Shown piece by piece: positions 57,647 through 64,000 of a stretch of DNA of 64,000 bases. The notes below the pieces were generated by a model. The model did not search any database, was not told the origin of the DNA, and saw nothing but the letters and a program-made list of their open reading frames with translations. Made by a program: the position numbers and the translations under genes. Positions within the stretch are counted from its first letter, which is position 1, and every line of letters begins with the position of its first letter. Origin of the DNA: Rhodospirillum centenum SW (lineage in GTDB: Bacteria; Pseudomonadota; Alphaproteobacteria; Azospirillales; Azospirillaceae); assembly GCF_000016185.1 (NCBI RefSeq), contig NC_011420.2, positions 1,694,501-1,758,500 on the forward strand, read 5' to 3'.

Positions 57647-57865
57647 GGGTCCCCCGTGCTGGTTCCTCGTTCCCTGACAGATGGTGCCACGGATGCCGGG
57701 GGTCCAGAAGGCCGGCCTGCGCGGCGGCAGGAGAAGGCGCGGGCGCGCCGGTGCGGGCAGCGGATGCGCGGGCCGCGGCACTCTGCTAGGACAGTCGGCG
57801 TTACGCACCCTGCGGGCGGCGGACGGCCGGCCCGGGCAACAGACCCTGGAAAGCGGAGCGGACCG

Positions 57866-59551
57866 ATGGACGGCAGCGGCAAGGCGGCAACCGGGCGGAC
57901 GGAAACCGGGCGGCCGGGAAGCGCGCAGGCGGAGTGGTGGCGCGGGGCGGTGCTGTACCAGATCTATCCGCGCAGCTTCCTGGACACCAACGGCGACGGC
58001 ATCGGCGACCTGGAGGGAATCACCCGCCGGCTGGACCATGTCGCCTCGCTGGGCGTGGACGGCATCTGGATCTGCCCCTTCTTCACGTCGCCCATGGACG
58101 ATTTCGGCTACGACGTGGCCGACTACCGGGCGGTCGATCCGATGTTCGGCACGCTGGAGGATTTCGACCGCCTGCTGGCCGCCGCGCACGACCGGGGGCT
58201 GAAGGTCGTCATCGACATGGTGCTGAGCCACAGCTCCGACCGCCACGCCTGGTTCGCGGAGAGCCGGCGGGACCGGACCAGTCCGAAGGCCGACTGGTAT
58301 GTCTGGGCCGACCCGAAGCCGGACGGCACGCCGCCGAACAACTGGCTGTCCGTCTTCGGCGGGTCGGCCTGGACCTGGGACCCGCGCCGGGCCCAGTACT
58401 ACCTGCACAATTTCCTGACCAGCCAGCCCGACCTGAACCTGCACAATCCGGAGGTGGTGGAGGCGGTGATGGGCGAATGCCGCTTCTGGCTGGAGCGCGG
58501 CGTGGACGGCTTCCGCCTGGACGTGGCGAACTTCTACACCCACGACCGGCTGCTGCGGGACAACCCGCCCCGCACGGCCCGCGCCACCGACGGCGTGCCG
58601 GAGCGCAACCCCTATGGCATGCAGGCCCACCTCTACGACAAGACCCAGCCGGAGACGCTGGAGGTGCTGCGCCGGCTGCGCCGCCTGATGGACGAATTTC
58701 CCGGCACCTTCACCGTGGCCGAGGTATCGGACGACGACAGCGTCGGCACCTGCGCCCGCTATGTCGCGGGCGCGGACAGGCTGCACACGGCCTATGGCTT
58801 CTCGCTGCTGAGCTGCCCGTTCGACGCCGGCAGCCTGCGCGGCCATCTGGAGGCGTTCGAGAGGCAGCCGGGCGGCGGCTGGCCGGCCTGGGCCTTCGGC
58901 AACCACGACGTCATGCGCCCGGTGACCCGCTGGGGCGGGCCGGAGCGCGACGCCGCCTTCGCCCGCCAGCTCGTGGCGCTGCTGGGCTGCCTGCGCGGCA
59001 CGGTCTTCCTGTTCCAGGGGGAGGAGCTGGGGCTGCCGGAGGCGGATGTGCCCTACGACCGGCTCCAGGACCCCTATGGCCGCACCTTCTGGCCGGAGTT
59101 CAAGGGCCGCGACGGCTGCCGGACCCCGATGCCCTGGACGACACAGGCGCCGTCGGCCGGCTTCACGGCCCCGGACGTGGAGCCCTGGCTGCCGGTCCCG
59201 CCCGCGCACCTGCCGCTGTCCGTCGCCGCCCAGGAGGGCGATCCGGACAGCGTGCTGGCCTTCACCCGCGCATTCCTGCGCTGGCGCAAGGGGCAGCGGG
59301 CCCTGACGGGTGGCACGATCCGCTTCCTGGACACGCCGGAGCCGATCCTGGCCTTCGTGCGGGAGATGGCGGGCGCGCCCCCCCTGCTCTGCCTGTTCAA
59401 CCTGGGCCGCGACCCCGCCGTGTGGGAGCCGGCCGGCGACGCCGCCCTTGTGATCGTCGCACAGGCCGGAGCCCCCGGCGCGGTCGCCGGCGATGCCCGC
59501 CATCTGGCCCTGCCCGGTCATGGCTTTTCGATCGCGGTATTGGAGGGTTAG
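57866..59551 (+). CDS. GH13 alpha-glucosidase (oligo-1,6-glucosidase type)
   Basis: A 561-residue TIM-barrel glycoside hydrolase. Region I is WWRGAVLYQIYPRSFLDTNG and DGIWICPFFTSPMDDFGYD; the nucleophile Asp is in VDGFRLDVANF, the acid/base Glu in TVAEVSDD and the third Asp in FGNHDVMRP. Such enzymes hydrolyse alpha-glucosidic bonds of maltose, isomaltose or trehalose; the linkage is not certain. No signal peptide is seen, so it is cytoplasmic. ATG 57866 follows GGAG. Confidence 0.92.
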   Translation: MDGSGKAATGRTETGRPGSAQAEWWRGAVLYQIYPRSFLDTNGDGIGDLEGITRRLDHVASLGVDGIWICPFFTSPMDDFGYDVADYRAVDPMFGTLEDFDRLLAAAHDRGLKVVIDMVLSHSSDRHAWFAESRRDRTSPKADWYVWADPKPDGTPPNNWLSVFGGSAWTWDPRRAQYYLHNFLTSQPDLNLHNPEVVEAVMGECRFWLERGVDGFRLDVANFYTHDRLLRDNPPRTARATDGVPERNPYGMQAHLYDKTQPETLEVLRRLRRLMDEFPGTFTVAEVSDDDSVGTCARYVAGADRLHTAYGFSLLSCPFDAGSLRGHLEAFERQPGGGWPAWAFGNHDVMRPVTRWGGPERDAAFARQLVALLGCLRGTVFLFQGEELGLPEADVPYDRLQDPYGRTFWPEFKGRDGCRTPMPWTTQAPSAGFTAPDVEPWLPVPPAHLPLSVAAQEGDPDSVLAFTRAFLRWRKGQRALTGGTIRFLDTPEPILAFVREMAGAPPLLCLFNLGRDPAVWEPAGDAALVIVAQAGAPGAVAGDARHLALPGHGFSIAVLEG

Positions 59552-59809
59552 CCTAGCCCGGACGGCTAGGGGCGTCGCTACGAAATGGTTGCCCGCACCG
59601 TGCCCGTTTCGGTCTAGAACGAGAAGCGGAGGGTCGGAAGGACAGCGCCGAAGCCTGATGACAGGTGGGGTGAACTTTTGTACTAGTAGGCCGTTGTCGC
59701 CATCGGGAACTCGCGTCCACCGCCGACGACGGATCGGCGGATTCAATCAGGGATGCAGTCCCGGACTGCCCTCGGCGCGCGGCCGGAAGCACGCTCAGCA
59801 GGATTTGAC

Positions 59810-60454
59810 ATGAACATTCTGATTGGCGACGACCATCTTCTATTCCGCGAGGGCCTGTGCCGCCTGCTGACCCAGCTCGATGCAGATGCGAATTTCTTCG
59901 AGGCGGGCACGTTCGACGAGGTGATGGAGCTGTGCCAGGGCGATCAGGACTTCGACCTGATCCTGATGGATCTCCAGATGCCGTCCTGGCCGGGCTTCCC
60001 GGGCATCCAGCAGATCTGCGAGATCCAGGCCGGCACCCCGGTGGTCATCGTCTCCGCCTCGGAAAGCCAGTCGGACGTGCGCGCGGCGCTGGATGCCGGC
60101 GCTTCGGGCTACATCCCGAAATCCTCCAGCGTGAAGATCATGCTGAGCGCGCTCAACCTGGTCTTCTCCGGCGGCATCTACGTGCCCCCGGCGGCGATCC
60201 AGGGCGAGGGACAGTCCAGCGGGTCCGCCGCGCAGGGCGGTGGCCATGCCTCCGGCCCGGGGATGCCGGCCCTGACGCAGCGCCAGCGCGACGTGCTGCG
60301 CTGCCTGCGCGAGGGCAAGTCGAACAAGCAGATCGCCTATGAGCTGGGCCTGTCGGAGGGGACGGTGAAGATCCACGTCACCGCCGTGATGCGGTCGCTG
60401 GGCGTGCGCAACCGCACCCAGGCGGTCATCGCCTCGGCCGACATGCAGCCCTGA
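59810..60454 (+). CDS. LuxR-family (NarL/FixJ) response regulator
   Basis: A 214-residue regulator. The receiver domain has the acidic pair GDDH, phosphorylation site Asp54 in LILMDLQMP, VSASES and Lys in IPKSSS. A Gly/Ser linker precedes a LuxR HTH (LTQRQRDVLRCLREGKSNKQ, then GLSEGTVKIHVTAVMRSLGV). No histidine kinase is adjacent. ATG 59810 was chosen because MNILIGDDH is the conserved opening; AGGA lies upstream. The 258-base leader after the glucosidase gene shows no promoter I trust. Confidence 0.93.
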   Translation: MNILIGDDHLLFREGLCRLLTQLDADANFFEAGTFDEVMELCQGDQDFDLILMDLQMPSWPGFPGIQQICEIQAGTPVVIVSASESQSDVRAALDAGASGYIPKSSSVKIMLSALNLVFSGGIYVPPAAIQGEGQSSGSAAQGGGHASGPGMPALTQRQRDVLRCLREGKSNKQIAYELGLSEGTVKIHVTAVMRSLGVRNRTQAVIASADMQP

Positions 60455-60515
60455 TCCTTCGCCCGCATCCCCTCCCCGCTCTCCGCCCATTCTCCGACCC
60501 GCCCGCGCGTGCCCC

Positions 60516-61466
60516 GTGACCCATCCGGACCCGTCTGCTGCCGTCCCGGTCGGTGAACCGACCGGGCTTACCGCCTATCTCGCGGCCGAGGACCACCTCG
60601 ACCCGCTGCTGGAGGAACTGGGGCCCGTGCAGTCCGTCCATGGCCGGCTGGTGCTGGCCGAAGGACCGCCGCGCCCCGCCGCCTGGGCGCAGAACATCTG
60701 GTATGACCCGGTCCGCATCCCGATCGCCTCGATCAAGCAGGGGGCGAAGGCGCTGCGCGCGATCCAGCGCAACTGGGCCCCCTATGCCGCGGCGCACCAC
60801 CGGCGCACGCAGCTCATCCAGGAGAACCTGCCGCACGTCTCGGCCCGGCCGCTGGCCTTCCCCGACCCGGCGCCGACGGCGCCGCTGGGCTCCTGGACCC
60901 TGCTGGACGAGACGACGATCCTGGCAGCCGCCCGCTGCTCCAGCCCGTTCCGCAACGGCGAGGTGGTGTTCGAGGAGAACCGGACGGCCCCGCCCAACCG
61001 TGCCTATCTGAAGCTGTGGGAAGCCTTCACCCTGGCCGGCCGGCATCCGGGTCCGGGCAGCGTCTGCCTGGATCTGGGGGCGAGCCCCGGCGGCTGGACC
61101 TGGGTGCTGCACTCCCTGGGCGCGCGGGTGCTGGCGGTGGACAAGGCGCCGCTGGACCCGGCCATCGCCGGACTGCCCGGCGTCGAGGTCCGGCAGGAGA
61201 GCGCCTTCGGCCTGAAGCCGGCGGAGGTGGGGCCGGTGGACTGGCTGTGCAGCGACGTGATCTGCTACCCCACGCGCCTGCTGCGGCTGGTGGAGGGCTG
61301 GCGGGAGACGGGGCTGGTGCGCAACTTCGTCTGCACCCTGAAGTTCCAGGGCGAAACGGACCACGCCACGGCCCGCAGCTTCGCCGCGATCCCGGGATCG
61401 CGGCTGCTGCACCTGTCGCACAACAAGCACGAACTGACCTGGATGCTGCTGGACCCGGCCGGCTGA
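60516..61466 (+). CDS. RlmM-like rRNA 2'-O-methyltransferase
   Basis: A 316-residue SAM-dependent enzyme with a C-terminal Rossmann fold: SAM motif CLDLGASPGGWTWVL, VLAVDKAPLD and the catalytic Lys in FVCTLKFQGETDH, as in RrmJ/RlmM enzymes. The N-terminal region (YLAAEDHLDPLLEELGPVQ, WAQNIWYDPVRIPIAS) is the THUMP-like part of RlmM relatives. E. coli RlmM acts on 23S C2498; target here is inferred. Start is GTG 60516. Confidence 0.85.
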   Translation: MTHPDPSAAVPVGEPTGLTAYLAAEDHLDPLLEELGPVQSVHGRLVLAEGPPRPAAWAQNIWYDPVRIPIASIKQGAKALRAIQRNWAPYAAAHHRRTQLIQENLPHVSARPLAFPDPAPTAPLGSWTLLDETTILAAARCSSPFRNGEVVFEENRTAPPNRAYLKLWEAFTLAGRHPGPGSVCLDLGASPGGWTWVLHSLGARVLAVDKAPLDPAIAGLPGVEVRQESAFGLKPAEVGPVDWLCSDVICYPTRLLRLVEGWRETGLVRNFVCTLKFQGETDHATARSFAAIPGSRLLHLSHNKHELTWMLLDPAG

Positions 61467-61506
61467 GAGGCGGGCCGGGGCGCAGCGACGGGCGGGTGTC
61501 GGGGCG

Positions 61507-62499
61507 TCAGCCCCGCCGCACGGCGAAGTCGATGGCCGGCCGCATCGCCACCGCCGCGGCATGGCCGATGGCGATCAGTTCCTCCGCCCGGTCGAAGTCC
61601 AGGATGCCGATATGGCCCAGCCGCGGCTGGATCAGCACGTCCGGCGGCTCGCCCGCGAGCCGGGAGCGCGTGATTCGGTCCTGCATGATGTCGATGGAGC
61701 CGGCCAGGATCTCCAGCACGTTCGGCATCGGCTGCTTCTCCCCCAGGACCTGCTGGGCGAGGCTGCGGGTCCGCTCCCCCACCGTGGCGGTGACGCGGCC
61801 CAGCATCTGGGCGAACGGCCCCTCCCCCAGCCGCGGCATGCCGGTACTGACCAGCGGCGGGGCCGTGTCGGGCGGCACCGCCTCGGCCGTTGCGGCGCCG
61901 GGGATGGCAGCGGCGGCCGTGGCCGCCGCCAGCCGCGGCAGGGTGGAGAGGTCGCCGTTCAGGTTCACGGCGATCACCACATCGGCCCCCATGGCGCGGC
62001 AGACGGAGACGGGCACCGGGTTGACCAGCGCCCCGTCCACCAGCCACTGTCCGTCATGCTCCACCGCCGGGAACAGGCCGGGCATGGCGGCCGACGCGCG
62101 CACCACGTCCAGCAGGTGACCCTCGCGCAGCCAGATCTCGCGGCCGGTGGCGATGTCCGTCGCCACGGTGGCGAAGGGGATCGGCAGCGTCTCGATGGCG
62201 ATGTCGGTCTTCTCGTTGCGGAAGCGTTCGAACGCCTTCTCCACGGCCACCAGGCCGCCGCGGGAGAAGGTGATGTCGATCAGCTTCAGCAGCTCGATCA
62301 TCCCCATGCCCTCGGCCCATTGCTGCAGGTCGTCGAGCTGGTCGGTCAGCCAGGCCCCCCCGACCAGCGCGCCGACGGAGGTGCCGCAGATCAGGTCGGG
62401 CCGCAGCCCCTGCTCCTCCAGCGCACGCAGAATGCCGATATGGGCCCACCCTCGGGCAGCCCCGCTGCCGAGGGCGAGACCGATGCGCAGCTTGTTCAT
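61507..62499 (-). CDS. Patatin-like phospholipase (RssA-type)
   Basis: A 330-residue patatin hydrolase. The oxyanion motif is LALGSGAARGWAHIG, the nucleophile Ser41 lies in ICGTSVGAL and the dyad Asp in LVDGALVNPVP. Such enzymes are lipid acyl hydrolases, often membrane associated; substrate unknown. The C-terminal third is longer than in minimal patatins and carries an Ala-rich insert. Confidence 0.92.
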   Translation of the reverse strand: MNKLRIGLALGSGAARGWAHIGILRALEEQGLRPDLICGTSVGALVGGAWLTDQLDDLQQWAEGMGMIELLKLIDITFSRGGLVAVEKAFERFRNEKTDIAIETLPIPFATVATDIATGREIWLREGHLLDVVRASAAMPGLFPAVEHDGQWLVDGALVNPVPVSVCRAMGADVVIAVNLNGDLSTLPRLAAATAAAAIPGAATAEAVPPDTAPPLVSTGMPRLGEGPFAQMLGRVTATVGERTRSLAQQVLGEKQPMPNVLEILAGSIDIMQDRITRSRLAGEPPDVLIQPRLGHIGILDFDRAEELIAIGHAAAVAMRPAIDFAVRRG

Positions 62500-62597
62500 G
62501 ATCGACGCCTATTCTCCGGACGGTCAGCCCCCCGGCGCTTGCGCGAAGGTGGGGGCACGGGCGATAACCTAACGCGATTTAAGCGAAGGGATGTTCC

Positions 62598-63491
62598 ATG
62601 CGCCATCTTCTCGCTGCGCTGCTGTGGCCGGTGCTGCTGACAGCCTGCATCGTCGGCTACGGCATCGGCTGGGCCGCGGGCCGGCCCGTCCTGGCCTTCA
62701 ACCTGACCTATTTCGGGCTGGCCGCGGTGCTGCTGGTGCTGGAGCGGCTGATGCCCTTCGAGCGCGGCTGGGCCCGGTCGGACGGGCAGATCTTCAACGA
62801 CATCGGCCACACCGCCCTGAACAAGGGGATCGGTCAGGCCATCGCCGCGTCGGCCGCGCTGGCCGGGGTGGCGGAGGCCGGGCCGGTCGAGGCCGGCGGC
62901 TTCTGGCCGGGCGGCTGGCCGCTGGCGGCGCAGGTGGCGCTGGGCCTGCTGGTGGCGGAGTTCGGGCTCTACTGGGCGCACCGGCTGGCGCATGAGTGGC
63001 CGGCGGCGTGGCGCTGGCATGCCGTCCACCACAGCGTTACCCGGCTCTGGGTCGTCAACACCGGGCGCTTCCACTTCCTGGACTCCCTCTGGAAGACCTC
63101 CTTCGCCCTGGTGCTGGCGCTGGCCGTGGGCGCGCCGAAGGACGTGATCCTCTGGGTGCTGGCGATCACCACCTATGTCGGCTTCATGACCCACTGCAAT
63201 GTGGACATGCGCTGCGGCCCGCTGAACTGGGTGTTCAGCACGCCGGAGCTGCACCGCTGGCACCACAGCCGCGACCCGGCGGAGGGCAACCGGAACTATG
63301 GCGAGAACCTGATCCTCTGGGACGTGGTGTTCGGCACCCGCTACCTGCCCGACCGCCGGCCGCCGGCCGGGATCGGTTGCGACGACCCGGTGCCGGCGGG
63401 GTTCCTGGGCCAGCTCGCCTATCCGTTCCGGGCGTGGGCAGGCCGGACAGGGGCGGGCCGGACGGAAGCCGCGCGCGACGGGGCGGACTGA
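62598..63491 (+). CDS. Sterol desaturase/fatty acid hydroxylase family protein
   Basis: A 297-residue integral membrane di-iron enzyme. Histidine clusters are HRLAHE, HAVHHS and ELHRWHHSRD, plus MTHCNVD; they give the eight-His ligand set of this family. Four or more membrane helices are visible. The real substrate may be a fatty acid, hopanoid or carotenoid, and is not known. ATG 62598 follows AAGGGA. Confidence 0.9.
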   Translation: MRHLLAALLWPVLLTACIVGYGIGWAAGRPVLAFNLTYFGLAAVLLVLERLMPFERGWARSDGQIFNDIGHTALNKGIGQAIAASAALAGVAEAGPVEAGGFWPGGWPLAAQVALGLLVAEFGLYWAHRLAHEWPAAWRWHAVHHSVTRLWVVNTGRFHFLDSLWKTSFALVLALAVGAPKDVILWVLAITTYVGFMTHCNVDMRCGPLNWVFSTPELHRWHHSRDPAEGNRNYGENLILWDVVFGTRYLPDRRPPAGIGCDDPVPAGFLGQLAYPFRAWAGRTGAGRTEAARDGAD

Positions 63492-63537
63492 CCGCCCCCC
63501 TTTACGCCGCCACGCCTACGCCCCGCCCCCGCCCCGC

Positions 63538-64000
63538 CTACGCCGCCATGCCGCAGGCGTGGCCGCTGCTCCAGGCCCACTGGAAATTGTAGCCGCCCAG
63601 CCAGCCGGTGACGTCCACCGCCTCCCCGATGGCGAAGAGGCCGGGAACCGCCTTCGCCTCCAGGGTGCGGGAGGAGAGCGCCGCCGTGTCGATCCCGCCC
63701 ACCGTCACCTCCGCCGTGCGGTAGCCCTCCGTCCCCGCCGGCCGCACCGTCCAGGCATGCAGGAAGCCGGCCAGGGCCGCCAGCTCGCGGTCGGGCATCT
63801 GCGCCATCGGGCGCCCCGTGACGCCCTGGGCGGGCAGCTCCGCCTCCAGCAGCCGTTCGGCGAAGCGGCGGGGCAGCAGCTCCGCCAGCACGGTCTTCAG
63901 CTCGGCCCGGGGGCGGCCGCGCTTCAGATCCTTCAGATGGGCCAGCAGGTCGCGGTCCGGCGACAGGTCGATCACCACCGGATCGCCCTCCCGCCAGTAG
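63538..64000 (-). CDS. NAD(P)/FAD-dependent oxidoreductase, YhiN type, partial
   Basis: The C-terminal 154 residues of a flavoprotein that continues beyond the right edge. The final signature LFAIGEAVDVTGWLGGYNFQ followed by WAWSSGHACG is diagnostic of the HI0933/YhiN family, where it forms the FAD-binding end. In-frame coding continues to the last base (YWREGDPVVIDLSP). Function of the family is not well known. Confidence 0.88.
   Translation of the reverse strand, partial: YWREGDPVVIDLSPDRDLLAHLKDLKRGRPRAELKTVLAELLPRRFAERLLEAELPAQGVTGRPMAQMPDRELAALAGFLHAWTVRPAGTEGYRTAEVTVGGIDTAALSSRTLEAKAVPGLFAIGEAVDVTGWLGGYNFQWAWSSGHACGMAA

Noticed and set aside
56921-59746. A 941-codon open frame on the minus strand covering the glucosidase gene
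   Set aside because: Only the last 241 codons (VWA protein) are supportable; the rest is the shadow of the GH13 gene.

Overview
The window is bacterial chromosome of very high G+C with dense, often overlapping genes and many GTG starts. The gene content (short-form HisG, UPF0262, DUF2948, a phasin, ClpS/ClpA, the string murA-DUF2948-hisG-hisD-UPF0262-phosphatase-infA-maf-rng-yacG) points to an alphaproteobacterium of the Rhodospirillales/Azospirillaceae type, most like Rhodospirillum (Rhodocista) centenum. That assignment is inference from gene content and order; no 16S gene is present.

Layout. 0-9.2 kb: a minus-strand housekeeping block, from a small conserved protein, dcd and murA through the his genes, infA, maf, a short RNase G and yacG to tRNA-Phe, with a partial gene at the left edge. 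9.4-15 kb: tRNA-Thr, a cupin protein, an NAD-dependent epimerase, a Sel1/SPOR protein and a coupled glycosyltransferase/O-antigen ligase pair (envelope polysaccharide). 15-22 kb: ygfZ, a long membrane coiled-coil protein, a PRC-barrel protein and ppdK. 22-31 kb: glyQS, a membrane zinc-ribbon protein, M28 and SppA peptidases, a TrmN6-like methyltransferase, DUF2007, a polyprenyl diphosphate synthase and tRNA-Pro. 31-36 kb: small accessory genes, including a thrice-frameshifted phosphatase pseudogene, an acetyltransferase, a TPR/GT9 protein, a phosphoribosyltransferase, pncA and a purine deaminase. 37-42 kb: an ABC ATPase followed by a 1211-residue ABC permease fused to an M1-like metallopeptidase. 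42-47 kb: an MFS transporter, an IS630 element, then clpS-clpA. 47-52 kb: a phasin gene with a likely PhaR-type operator pair, a stand-alone Anbu-like proteasome-type peptidase, a lipoprotein, a SPOR-tailed D,D-carboxypeptidase and a CPBP protease. 52-56 kb: phosphoglucomutase, UDP-glucose dehydrogenase and galU, together a route from hexose phosphate to UDP-glucose and UDP-glucuronate. 56-64 kb: a membrane J-domain protein paired with a VWA protein, a GH13 glucosidase, an orphan LuxR-type response regulator, an RlmM-like methyltransferase, a patatin, a membrane fatty-acid-hydroxylase-type enzyme and a partial YhiN-type flavoprotein.

The most notable items are the permease-metallopeptidase fusion with its ATPase, the solitary Anbu-like peptidase carrying an in-frame tandem insertion, the palindromes bracketing the phasin promoter, and a recurring class of exact 12-29 bp tandem duplications at gene ends, leaders and linkers. 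No CRISPR array, prophage or rRNA operon was seen. Function calls come from reading motifs by eye and were not checked by database search.
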